This document shows, one piece after another, positions 15,877-23,782 of a stretch of 64,000 nt of DNA. The DNA comes from Paenibacillus sophorae. Its GTDB lineage: Bacteria; Bacillota; Bacilli; Paenibacillales; Paenibacillaceae. Both the position numbers and the translations under genes were made by a program. Where the stretch lies: positions 1,116,001-1,180,000 of the forward strand of contig NZ_CP076607.1 of NCBI RefSeq assembly GCF_018966525.1. Direction: 5' to 3'. Each line of letters starts with the position of its first letter. Within the stretch, counting starts at the first letter, position 1. Below the pieces are notes generated by a model that did no database searches, had not been told where the DNA came from, and saw only the letters and a list, made by a program, of their open reading frames with translations.

Positions 15877-17073
15877 CTATATAGTTAATTTATTAACGGC
15901 AGCATTTACATTAATAAATCCGGCCCCATAAATATTGTCTTTTCCGGGTACTCCTAAGTCAGTTGCTGTTAATTCAATTATTTGTTTTATTTCATATGGG
16001 GTAGATATACCATCACCGTTAATATCAGCTTTAGCAGGAACAGAAAGTAAAATAGCTGCTTCACCTGTTACGTGTGGAGTTGCCATTGAAGAACCGCTTA
16101 ACCCCGCATACATAGAGCCCAAGTAAGTAGAAAAAATGTTGACACCTGGAGCAACGACATCAACCTTCCCACTTGGAGCAAATGATGCTTTATTAAAATT
16201 TGTATCTACAGCTGAAACCGATATTACCTCTGGATAGGCTGCAGGATAATTTACAATACTAGAAGAATCATTTCCTGCTGCAGCTACAACAACTATTCCT
16301 GCTTCATAGGCTTTAATTATAATATCATGAAGCAACTGACTATCTGCATTAGCACCAAAGCTTATATTTATTACATTCATATTATTATTAATTGACCAGT
16401 TTATACCCTCAATTATATCAGAAAGATAACCATTCCCTAGACTATCAAAAGCTTTTATCGCATAAATATTAGCTTTTGGAACTACACCAACCACACCAAT
16501 ATTATTATGCTCAGCAGCAATAATACCAGCAACATGTGTCCCGTGACCATTATCATCGTTATATGATTTTTTTGAATTGATTGAATTAAAGCCACCTTTA
16601 ATATTTTCTAATAAGTCAGGATGAGAAATGTCAACTCCAGTATCAATGATCGCTATTTTTATCGAACTTGAATCAACAGTAGAAAAAGTATGCTCAGCAT
16701 CGATACTATCAATTCCCCAAGGTAAGACTTCAGTTGGTTGAAGAGGTGGTACGGAATCTGAAGGTGTACGTTTACCTAATAACTTAACTTCCAGATCATC
16801 TTCAATATAAGAGATAGTAGAGTTTGATTTTATTGCGTTTATAGAATTAGTGTTCAAATACGCTACAACACCATTAACAGTATCCAAATCTTTAACTTTT
16901 ACTCCCTGCATATCAGATATTACTTTATCAATTTGATCTTTACTTACATGGTTTTCGAAAACGATTATTTTCCTTTGTTTACTACTTTCTCCATTAGCTA
17001 TAGTTTGAGAAAGAGTTAATGTACTAATAAAAAATATTATAAAAAAAATTGCAGTAATTTTTTTGTTATACAT
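15877..17073 (-). CDS. Secreted subtilisin-like (S8) serine protease with I9 propeptide
   Basis: A 398-residue secreted protease. Residues 1-28 form a signal peptide. An I9-type propeptide (KIIVFENHVSKDQIDKVISD...ISYIEDD) runs to about 95. The catalytic domain has Asp in IIDTGVD, His in NGHGTHVAG, the oxyanion Asn in AAGND and Ser in SGSSMATPH. An unusual DINGDG insert, a calcium-loop-like motif, lies in the last quarter. AAAGGAC precedes the ATG. It lies between the gene for a secreted protein of unknown function and a lipoprotein gene on the same strand, so it may process the former. The DNA is strongly AT-rich, pointing to transfer. Confidence 0.92.
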   Translation of the reverse strand: MYNKKITAIFFIIFFISTLTLSQTIANGESSKQRKIIVFENHVSKDQIDKVISDMQGVKVKDLDTVNGVVAYLNTNSINAIKSNSTISYIEDDLEVKLLGKRTPSDSVPPLQPTEVLPWGIDSIDAEHTFSTVDSSSIKIAIIDTGVDISHPDLLENIKGGFNSINSKKSYNDDNGHGTHVAGIIAAEHNNIGVVGVVPKANIYAIKAFDSLGNGYLSDIIEGINWSINNNMNVINISFGANADSQLLHDIIIKAYEAGIVVVAAAGNDSSSIVNYPAAYPEVISVSAVDTNFNKASFAPSGKVDVVAPGVNIFSTYLGSMYAGLSGSSMATPHVTGEAAILLSVPAKADINGDGISTPYEIKQIIELTATDLGVPGKDNIYGAGFINVNAAVNKLTI

Positions 17074-17225
17074 ATAATCCGTCCTTTAAATTAATAGTAG
17101 AATTAAGCAATTGCTCTTGCTCAATTCAAAATTCATTCAAATTGATTTCAAAAAAAATTAAAGGTAGTATATTAGTTTATACTACCTTTAATAAATATTA
17201 AATTATTCTAATTTCATATTTTAAC

Positions 17226-18107
17226 TTATAGCGATTGATACTTATAATTTTGTGCTTCTGTACTAGTCCCGATAGAAAAATCGACAGAAAGCCCTGCTGG
17301 GAACGAAATACTAATAGCGGGAATGCCAACTGCAGCATGACCATAAGTTGGTTGAACTGCAACTTCATTTACTAATGCACTTTTAAATATTTTGTAACCG
17401 AATTTTCCCTTTTTAGCATAAAGTCCACCAATATCGTTGTTATGGTATCCCATATCAATTTTAATATAAGCACCTCTATTAAGATCAGCCTGAACTGGAA
17501 CGGTTTGTGTCTGTTGGTAAGCTTCAGACCATTCATCGTATAAATCATATTTACCAAAAGTATAAGAGCTAGCTGTGTCTAGGTACATGCCCTCAGACCA
17601 AGGAACCGCTAAGGCATCTGTAAATAAATTAATTGGTGCAGAGGACCATGTCCAGTCTGTTCTAAAATTGACTTGAGAATATGTGGAAGATTTTGAAGAA
17701 GTTCCATAGTATGTACTTAAAGCCAGCGTTGCTGATATAGAATATAGTTGTTCTTCTGTACCTGTATAATTTTTAATATCTTTTATTTGTTCTTGTGTAT
17801 ACCCTAAATCTTTAAGTAATTTCACATCTACTTTTGCAAGTTTATCAGCCTTTTCCTTAATTTCTTTTTTATAATCCACACTTCTTAGTTCTTTAATCTT
17901 CTCCTCCGAAAACCCCTCATTAATTAGCTGCTCATCACTCTTACTATTAAATTTTTTGTACATATCATACTCATTTGTTACGGTTTGGCTTACCAATGTA
18001 CCTTCATCGGAGCTTGATTCTGCTTTAGCGATACTGGAAAAGCAGATGCTTAGCATTAGTGCAAAAACTAATACTAATTGAGTTGGTTTCGTTAACAGAT
18101 TTGACAT
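17226..18107 (-). CDS. Secreted protein of unknown function, AT-rich island
   Basis: A 293-residue exported protein that I do not recognise. A clear signal peptide ends near AKAESS (residue 29). The next 90 residues contain two related helical units, LINEGFSEEKIKELRS and LLKDLGYTQEQIKDIKN, with the pattern L-x-x-x-G-[FY]-[ST]-x-E-x-I-K. The rest is a strand-rich domain full of Tyr, Ser and Thr (TDWTWSSAPINLF), ending with no anchor. AAGGAGG precedes the ATG. It is followed after 150 bases by the S8 protease, with which it may form a precursor-protease pair; this is inference from position only. Confidence 0.65.
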   Translation of the reverse strand: MSNLLTKPTQLVLVFALMLSICFSSIAKAESSSDEGTLVSQTVTNEYDMYKKFNSKSDEQLINEGFSEEKIKELRSVDYKKEIKEKADKLAKVDVKLLKDLGYTQEQIKDIKNYTGTEEQLYSISATLALSTYYGTSSKSSTYSQVNFRTDWTWSSAPINLFTDALAVPWSEGMYLDTASSYTFGKYDLYDEWSEAYQQTQTVPVQADLNRGAYIKIDMGYHNNDIGGLYAKKGKFGYKIFKSALVNEVAVQPTYGHAAVGIPAISISFPAGLSVDFSIGTSTEAQNYKYQSL

Positions 18108-18125
18108 TGAATTACCTCCTTAAGT

Positions 18126-18257
18126 TTATACTTGTATTATAATAAAAAATTTACTATTAATGGATGTCGAAAATGTGAATTTTTCCACTAACCCCATTGA
18201 GTGGAAAATAAACTTCTTATGGAAAACATACCAATGGATGGTTTGATATATTGACAT
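18126..18257 (-). CDS. Possible 43-residue small ORF leading the secreted-protein gene
   Basis: The ATG at 18257 has a near-perfect ribosome binding site (GGGGAGGTGATT) at ideal spacing. The frame encodes 43 residues (MSIYQTIHWYVFHKK...) and stops 18 bases before the next gene start. The product is aromatic-rich and basic without an obvious signal peptide. The strong initiation site argues for translation, as a coupled leader or a small protein. No homologue is recognised. Confidence 0.45.
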   Translation of the reverse strand: MSIYQTIHWYVFHKKFIFHSMGLVEKFTFSTSINSKFFIIIQV

Positions 18258-18348
18258 AGAATCACCTCCCCTTAATAATATCGTTCCAAAAACAGGAAGA
18301 GGGAAAGTAAGAAGTGAGGGCATGATCCTAACAGGGTAATTTTATAGA

Positions 18349-18395
18349 TTGCATAAAGAACGAATGTTCGCATATAATATACAAACAAATGTTCC
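18349..18395 (+). promoter_or_regulatory. Sigma-A promoter with two LexA (SOS) boxes
   Basis: TTGCAT (18349-18354) and TATAAT (18373-18378) are 18 bases apart. Box 1, AGAACGAATGTTCG (18357-18370), lies in the spacer and matches the Bacillus LexA consensus CGAACRNRYGTTYC at 12 of 14. Box 2, CAAACAAATGTTCC (18382-18395), follows the -10 and matches 13 of 14. Both positions would block transcription. Confidence 0.8.
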
Positions 18396-18413
18396 TATCT
18401 GGAGGCGGACATT

Positions 18414-18614
18414 GTGAAGATGAATGTTGGTCAAATTATTGAAATTGTATATATAGACAAAGCCGGCAGGATTACGCAGCGGAAGATCGAGGTCAAGGGT
18501 ATCCGAGAGGGCCGTATTCGGGCGACCTGCCTCACCACCGGCGCGCCGCGCGTGTTTCTGGACAGCAGCATCCTTGCCTGGCAGCCGGCGGGTGCGCGGC
18601 ATGATGTCGGATAA
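18414..18614 (+). CDS. Small WYL-like protein under LexA control
   Basis: A 66-residue protein starting at GTG, with GGAGG ten bases upstream. The sequence IEIVYIDKAGRITQRKIEV and the closing VFLDSSILAWQP resemble a stand-alone WYL-type SH3-like fold, a ligand- or nucleic-acid-sensing module, but the match is by eye. It has no helix-turn-helix and no membrane segment. The promoter just upstream carries two LexA boxes, so it should be induced by DNA damage. The next 244 bases hold no gene, so it is transcribed alone. Exact function unknown. Confidence 0.7.
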   Translation: MKMNVGQIIEIVYIDKAGRITQRKIEVKGIREGRIRATCLTTGAPRVFLDSSILAWQPAGARHDVG

Positions 18615-18858
18615 TTCACGTAAAATCCTGCGGATCATGTAGTGGTAAGCCCGAGATCGATAGATCTATGATTTTATGCCTAAGACAACATTCCTAATCT
18701 CCGTTGGAATGTCCCGAAATCTGATTCTTATTAACTATTTTCGACAAATATCCGATTAATTAATAGAAAGGGAAAAATAGGATGGTTGCTTTTTATTTGC
18801 AATTATGCTGCGATAGTTGAGTTACATAAGTTCAAAATTATGTTAAGGTGGGATTGTA

Positions 18859-19743
18859 GTGAATAAGTTATTCAAGTCTGTTATGTGTTTGGCTGTGGTG
18901 GTAGTGCTGCTATTCCCTGTAAGTGCGTTTGCGGCCGATAAGAGCCTGGATTCGGTTGTGGATTTTACCGGCTTTAATACTACGTTGACTGTCGGTGAGA
19001 CCGCTGATTTCACCGCGCTTATTCATGACTCAAGTCTGTTGGAGATCGGAGATTATGACTTTGTTCCGGTGTCTTCCGATACTTCGGTGCTTAAGGTGGA
19101 GTCGGTATTAACGTATTATTCACATATTCATGCGGTTGGAGTCGGTACAGCGACTTTAACGGTTGATATAGGGCATGGGTATACACCGTACACTGTAACG
19201 ATCAAAGTGGTGGATTCCCAGGATAGCGCAAATAACTCTGCCGAGGACAGTACCAATAATGATCCCGTGGACTATACCGCCTCGGACGATTACTATGGGA
19301 CAGACGAAGATTATACGGATGATGACGCTAATGATGTGATGCTTGATGCCTTGGTTGAGTATGTTGACCAAATTGCACCGTTGGGGAAGTATGAGAATTT
19401 AGCATTATCCACGTATAACAAGTATCGGGTAGTGACTCCATCTAACCGCAAGAAAGCGTATTTGGCGTTCAACAACGTGATCGTTCCCAATTACACCAAA
19501 CTTGTCGTGGGCTTGAAAAAGGCTGAGCCATCGAATGAAGAACTGGCTGTAATTCATAGCTATTATCTCTCCGGCGCCAAGCTCCAACTCGAAGGATTTA
19601 CCATAATGAAGAACTCGTTGTACAGTACGAAAATTGATAAGAAAAAGTATGCTGAGGCTAACAAGAAGATGACCGCGGGTACCGCGCTGTTTAATAAGGC
19701 TTTAGCAAAGATGGATGAGTACAGCTCCAAATACGGCGGTTAA
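18859..19743 (+). CDS. Secreted protein with bacterial Ig-like domain
   Basis: A 294-residue exported protein with a GTG start and AAGGTGGG upstream. A signal peptide ends at AFAADKS (near residue 25). Residues 30-118 resemble a bacterial Ig-like (Big) domain (TLTVGETADFTALI, VLKVES, AVGVGTATLTVDI). An acidic, low-complexity linker with a run of D, Y, N and T follows at about 120-155. The C-terminal 130 residues are helical and basic with no recognised family. There is no membrane anchor or LPXTG, so it is probably released or loosely wall-bound. Function unknown. Confidence 0.75.
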   Translation: MNKLFKSVMCLAVVVVLLFPVSAFAADKSLDSVVDFTGFNTTLTVGETADFTALIHDSSLLEIGDYDFVPVSSDTSVLKVESVLTYYSHIHAVGVGTATLTVDIGHGYTPYTVTIKVVDSQDSANNSAEDSTNNDPVDYTASDDYYGTDEDYTDDDANDVMLDALVEYVDQIAPLGKYENLALSTYNKYRVVTPSNRKKAYLAFNNVIVPNYTKLVVGLKKAEPSNEELAVIHSYYLSGAKLQLEGFTIMKNSLYSTKIDKKKYAEANKKMTAGTALFNKALAKMDEYSSKYGG

Positions 19744-19784
19744 TCAAACTATCTCTTCTTGAGCATCCTTGTTAGGCGGAATAT

Positions 19785-19826
19785 GCGCGGTTTCCCGAAG
19801 TTTGGGGCCGCGTTCTTTGCTTTTTG
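19785..19826 (+). terminator. Terminator after the Ig-like protein gene
   Basis: GCGCGGTTTCCC pairs with GGGGCCGCG through G-U pairs, followed by the T-rich TTCTTTGCTTTTT. Confidence 0.6.
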
Positions 19827-19952
19827 CTTCGATCCGACGGTCATGGTGGAAATTCTTTGTATCGTAGGAAATGATTCCTTGCAATTTTATATGCCAGCAA
19901 TGGACAAACATTTGGCTGGATAGCTCGATTCAGCAGAACGGGAGGAACTGAC

Positions 19953-20456
19953 ATGTTTGGATTCGCCAAAAAGAAAAAAGCCGCCAGGCTTATCGAGCTT
20001 GAGGCACCGCTAAAAGGAAAGATGCTGACGCTGGAAGAAGTGCCGGACCCGGCATTTTCAAGCGGCACCATGGGGAAAGGGAGGGCGATTCTGCCCTCGG
20101 AAGGTAAAGTAACGGCACCTTGCCCGGGCACGGTGGTCCATATTATGGAGAAGAGCAAGCACGCGCTGCTGCTCGAACACGAAACCGGGATTCAGATGCT
20201 GATACATGTCGGCATTGAAACCGTATCGTTAAAGGGAGAAGGCTTCCACCCCTGTGTGAGTGCAGGCGATAAGGTAAGCACCGGCCAGACGCTGCTGGAG
20301 TTCGACCTTGAGGTCATTGCAAACGCAGGGTTGTCCCCTATCACTCCAATCATCATACCTGACGGCCAGGACTTGATCGAGAGCGTGGAATTCACCGATG
20401 ACACGGCCTCCCGGGCGAGCGGACCTTTTATCTGTATCTTGCTGAGGAATCAATAG
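19953..20456 (+). CDS. PTS glucose-type EIIA protein
   Basis: A free-standing 167-residue EIIA-Glc (Crr-like) phosphocarrier. The phosphorylated histidine is His85 in MLIHVGIET and the supporting histidine is His70 in KHALLLEH. EIIA domains of this type pass phosphate from HPr to sugar permeases and can regulate other transporters. GGGAGGAA precedes the ATG. No IIB or IIC gene adjoins it, so it probably serves permeases encoded elsewhere. It is a single-gene unit ended by the terminator at 20494. Confidence 0.9.
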   Translation: MFGFAKKKKAARLIELEAPLKGKMLTLEEVPDPAFSSGTMGKGRAILPSEGKVTAPCPGTVVHIMEKSKHALLLEHETGIQMLIHVGIETVSLKGEGFHPCVSAGDKVSTGQTLLEFDLEVIANAGLSPITPIIIPDGQDLIESVEFTDDTASRASGPFICILLRNQ

Positions 20457-20493
20457 AAATATAGGCAGGAATATCCTAAACTATCCAAATTAC

Positions 20494-20532
20494 GACGCGG
20501 TTTTCCCGGTTACGGGGGGACTGCGTTTTTTA
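20494..20532 (+). terminator. Terminator of the EIIA gene
   Basis: ACGCGGTTTTCCC pairs with GGGGGGACTGCGT, followed by TTTTTTATT. Confidence 0.8.
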
Positions 20533-20650
20533 TTGGCGCAATGCCTGGCTTTTGATTGATTAATTCCTCATTTTTCTGTACAATTTTCAAGATTATTATG
20601 AAAAGTTTGTGGAATCTTACCCTAAAATAATATTCTGGCGTGGTGAAGGA

Positions 20651-21787
20651 ATGAGAATAAGGGACTTTGTAAATGCGTCCGATGCTTCCATACATAGGCA
20701 GACCAAATGGATCAAACGTTTTTTGGAGACTTATTGGGTTGTCATTGCGCTGCATTTTGCCGCCCAGCTGTATGCATACTATTTTCTTCCGTATGAGCTC
20801 GAAGCCGGGATTTTCTATTATAAGGTTCTTTTGGGGCCGACGCTGCTGATGGGCGGAAGTGTCGCGGCGGCCCAACTGGTTGACCGGTATGCGGTCAGAT
20901 ACTCTTTCATCTCCTTGTTTGCGGCGGGCACATTCGTCTCGATGGTGATTATCCACCTGAATATGGACATTCGCATTATAGGGGCTGTTATGCTGCTGCC
21001 CATTATGGCTTCAGCTATTTTCTTCCGGCTTGATTTAACTTTGTATACGGCAGTCTTGCAGATTGTCGCCTTCTGTATTCTGTACAATTGGGATTATCGG
21101 TTCAAAGCCTTTCTGAACCCGTTCGATCTGATATCCATCCCCATCTTCATTCTTGTCGGCACACTGGTGGCTGGCATTATTATCGTCAATGGACGCGAGC
21201 TTCTGTATGATCTGGAGACGACAATGACCGCCAAGCAGAATCTCATGGTCGAGAACGCCACGATGCTGAAGATATCCAAAACAGATGCTCTGACCGGATT
21301 GTTCAACCACATGTCGTTTCATGAATTTTATGAAAAAGCGCTGGAATACGGGGAATTAGGAGTCCCCTTTCATCTGGCTCTGCTCGACATTGATAATTTC
21401 AAAGGAATTAACGATAAATTCGGGCACCGGACAGGCGATCTCGTCTTATCCAGAGTGGCGTGCACCATCCAGGAAAATATCCCGCCCACCGATATCGCTA
21501 CCCGCTACGGCGGTGAAGAATTTGCCGTACTGCTGTTTGAGCAGACGTTTGAGGAGGCGCTCTGCCTTATGGAGCAGATCCGGACGGCGTTCTCCGAGAC
21601 GCGGCATGCGGAACTGGGCGGACTTGCCGTAACCGTGAGCATCGGCCTCAAAAGCTATGAGAAGGGAACCACAAAGGAACGATTGTTTGAAGATACGGAC
21701 GCCCTGCTGTACGCCGCGAAACGCTCGGGCAAAAACAAAGTCGTTACCCCCTTTCAAAAAGTGGACGAAGGCAGCGCGGCATTATAG
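20651..21787 (+). CDS. Membrane-bound diguanylate cyclase (GGDEF)
   Basis: A 378-residue protein making the second messenger cyclic di-GMP. About five or six hydrophobic helices occupy residues 25-190, followed by a short coiled segment. The GGDEF domain begins with KTDALTGLFNH and has the catalytic RYGGEEF, so it should be active. The start at 20651 is chosen because the upstream in-frame GTG at 20609 lacks a binding site. The membrane part resembles no named sensor domain. It is a single-gene unit; the T- and G-rich 21830-21900 stretch that follows shows no gene. Confidence 0.88.
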   Translation: MRIRDFVNASDASIHRQTKWIKRFLETYWVVIALHFAAQLYAYYFLPYELEAGIFYYKVLLGPTLLMGGSVAAAQLVDRYAVRYSFISLFAAGTFVSMVIIHLNMDIRIIGAVMLLPIMASAIFFRLDLTLYTAVLQIVAFCILYNWDYRFKAFLNPFDLISIPIFILVGTLVAGIIIVNGRELLYDLETTMTAKQNLMVENATMLKISKTDALTGLFNHMSFHEFYEKALEYGELGVPFHLALLDIDNFKGINDKFGHRTGDLVLSRVACTIQENIPPTDIATRYGGEEFAVLLFEQTFEEALCLMEQIRTAFSETRHAELGGLAVTVSIGLKSYEKGTTKERLFEDTDALLYAAKRSGKNKVVTPFQKVDEGSAAL

Positions 21788-22013
21788 ATGAAATGAGGAT
21801 CGGCAGCTTCCCGTGAGCGGTGCATGGAAACTTTTAGGTTTTGGCGAAAATTTAAGGTCTTTTTCAGGTTTTGGTCAGGTTATTTTCAGGTTTGGGGTGT
21901 ATATTGAACTTACCAAACACCCCCCAGTGTTTTGTAATATATTTCTTTTACGGTCCTGTCGACTCCCAAGGCAGGGCTGTTTTTTTTAAAGGGAATTGTT
22001 TAAGAAGAGAGAA

Positions 22014-22056
22014 TGTGATCTATTTCACAACATAATGCAACAAAATAATTTATATT
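22014..22056 (+). promoter_or_regulatory. FNR-type class II promoter
   Basis: TGTGATCTATTTCACA (22014-22029) is a perfect TGTGA-N6-TCACA palindrome. TATATT (22051-22056) puts the likely start near 22063, so the box is centred at about -41.5, the classic FNR activation position. The small membrane protein gene at 22109 is the first gene downstream. The same motif could bind a CRP-like regulator. Confidence 0.75.
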
Positions 22057-22108
22057 AAATTTAGGTAATTAAAATTAAATTTTTTAGATCAGGAAAGAGG
22101 AATTAAGG

Positions 22109-22207
22109 ATGAAAGTAGAAGGCAGCTTCCGTCGCGGATTGGCTTTTGGCGTAATGTTGAGTGTTCCATTGTGGATGTCCCTGGCAGGCTGGCTGCATGT
22201 TCTGTAA
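22109..22207 (+). CDS. 32-residue small membrane protein, FNR-type promoter
   Basis: The ATG at 22109 has AGGAAAGAGG upstream and encodes 32 residues: a polar basic start (MKVEGSFRRG) and one hydrophobic helix (LAFGVMLSVPLWMSLAGWL). It is too short to identify by homology, but the promoter with a perfect FNR box directly upstream argues that it is real. Small membrane peptides of this kind often attach to larger respiratory or transport complexes; that role here is conjecture. A hairpin follows the stop within ten bases. Confidence 0.6.
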   Translation: MKVEGSFRRGLAFGVMLSVPLWMSLAGWLHVL

Positions 22208-22214
22208 AATGGAC

Positions 22215-22251
22215 AGCGCCCGGCATCCGCAAGCAGCGGTTACCGAGCGCT
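22215..22251 (+). terminator. Hairpin after the 32-residue ORF
   Basis: AGCGCCCGGCATCCGC and GCGGTTACCGAGCGCT form a long stem with a few mismatches. No T run follows, so termination is only possible. Nothing further is recognisable from 22252 to 22648. Confidence 0.45.
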
Positions 22252-22648
22252 TAGTATGTTTGGCGGAAACGCCTGTGTCCGTATGACAAGTCCGGTCGTT
22301 TCCGTTCATGTATATTTAATCTTCCCGCCGTTCGTGAGCAACGGGCTTATACTCCTCTTTATTTCCAGCAGCCGTATGGGGATAATAGCTCTGCATCCAA
22401 AACGACAAAAGCCCTGCCTCTCTTTTGTCCTTGCGGCTCCAATGACCGCGCCAGCGTGAGTCGGAAAACCAGTTTGAATATCATCTCATATAAATAAGGA
22501 AGAGTCGCGCAAGAAAATGTGGAACCTTCTTTTTGGCGAATCCATAGTTTCGGAAAAATCAAATATTATTAAATTTTAACATATAAATATCCGGAATGCA
22601 ACAAGCTTCCAGCGTTTTCGCCCGGCGATGAGGCCCATGGCCTGCCTG

Positions 22649-22689
22649 GGATGGAATATCCCGAAAAAACCGGATCATCCTTTTTTTTC
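22649..22689 (+). terminator. Terminator-like hairpin before eetA
   Basis: GGGATGGAATATCCCG and CCGGATCATCC can pair around an A-rich loop, followed by eight T. No gene is visible directly before it, so it may end the FNR-driven transcript or an unseen RNA. Confidence 0.5.
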
Positions 22690-22750
22690 TAGTGATTAAT
22701 ATACATTTTGTGAAGTCCGTTCAAATTCAGAGAATAAGCTTTCGCATTCA

Positions 22751-22779
22751 TTGAAGGATTTACAAGAGGCCGTTATAAT
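22751..22779 (+). promoter_or_regulatory. Sigma-A promoter of the eetA operon
   Basis: TTGAAG (22751-22756) and TATAAT (22774-22779) are 17 bases apart, 45 bases before the eetA start. Confidence 0.65.
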
Positions 22780-22824
22780 TATTAAGTCTGGTTATCATTT
22801 GATTAAAAAATAAGGGAGAATTTT

Positions 22825-23214
22825 ATGAAACGCGCAGATATGCTGTTGATTGCCGTCATATTGATCGCTGCGCTGGCTTTTCTCGTGCCCCGTTATTTGT
22901 CCGGCAATGAGGGCAAAGGGGGAGAAGGGAAAGAACTGGTGGCGAATATCACGGTGGATGGCAAGCATTACCGTACCATTAAGCTCACCAAAGAGGAACA
23001 GACGATCGATATCCGTACGGAACGCGGCTATAACATTCTTAAAGTGCATGATTACGGGGTAGAGATGTACGAAGCGGACTGCCCGGACCAAGTATGTCTC
23101 GGCTTCGGTTTTATTACCCGGCCTAAACAGACGATCGTCTGTCTGCCGCATCGGGTGCTGGTGGAAATCGCAAGTCCGGCGGGGGAGGATGAAATTGATG
23201 GGTTTGTCCAATAG
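22825..23214 (+). CDS. eetA: NusG domain II-containing membrane-anchored protein, EetA-like
   Basis: A 129-residue protein with one N-terminal membrane helix (LLIAVILIAALAFLV) and an outside NusG domain II (ITVDGKHYRTIKL...YGVEMYEADCPDQVCLGFGFI...TIVCLPHRVLVEI). Three cysteines in the DCPDQVC...VCLPH pattern are typical of the family. In the Listeria flavin-based electron transfer locus EetA has this architecture and is always next to EetB; its exact role is not known. GGGAGAA precedes the ATG. The end overlaps eetB, and it heads a plus-strand operon reaching to 30598. Confidence 0.85.
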   Translation: MKRADMLLIAVILIAALAFLVPRYLSGNEGKGGEGKELVANITVDGKHYRTIKLTKEEQTIDIRTERGYNILKVHDYGVEMYEADCPDQVCLGFGFITRPKQTIVCLPHRVLVEIASPAGEDEIDGFVQ

Positions 23215-23749
23215 CGAATCAAGCCAGGCGCTGAAGAGAACGGTGATTGTCGCCATTTTTTCCGCGGTGGCTGTAGTGCTCGGCATTGTGGAGGCGCAGA
23301 TTCCTCTGTCCGCGATGGGACTTATGCCGGGGGCGAAGCTGGGCTTTGCCAACATTATGATTCTGACCTGCATCTATTTTTTGCGCGGGCGCGACGCCTT
23401 TATGCTTGTTATCCTGAAAACGCTTCTTACCGCATTTATCCTGGGTACCTTCTCCAGTCTGCTGTTCAGCCTGTTCGGCTCGCTGCTCAGCTTCATAGTC
23501 ATGTTCCTGCTGATGAAGGGAGGGCGCATGCAGCTGAGCCTGATCGGGGTCAGTATCGCGGGAAGCATCGCACATAACATCGGGCAACTGGCGGCGGCCT
23601 CCATGGTGATGGGGACCACGAGCATAATGTATTATCTGCCGATCCTGCTCGTGACCGGGATTGTCACCGGAGTTGCGGTCGGTTATGCGGTTCGCTATCT
23701 GGTGTCCTCGTTGTCCCAAATATCGCTGTTCGAGGAATTTTTACGCTAA
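23198..23749 (+). CDS. eetB: Gx transporter family membrane protein, EetB-like
   Basis: A 183-residue integral membrane protein with about five helices, of the Gx transporter family (old name: heptaprenyl diphosphate synthase component I-like). The family signature lies in VEAQIPLSAMGLMPGAKLGFANI. It resembles a substrate-binding S component of ECF transporters, and an ECF module follows at once. I choose the ATG at 23198 because GGGGGAGG sits nine bases before it and directly abuts the alternative ATG at 23189. It overlaps eetA by 17 bases. EetB is required for extracellular electron transfer in Listeria, but its substrate is unknown. Confidence 0.85.
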   Translation: MGLSNSESSQALKRTVIVAIFSAVAVVLGIVEAQIPLSAMGLMPGAKLGFANIMILTCIYFLRGRDAFMLVILKTLLTAFILGTFSSLLFSLFGSLLSFIVMFLLMKGGRMQLSLIGVSIAGSIAHNIGQLAAASMVMGTTSIMYYLPILLVTGIVTGVAVGYAVRYLVSSLSQISLFEEFLR

Positions 23750-23782
23750 GCTTGAACGAGCCGCGGGGAGGATGAACACAGC

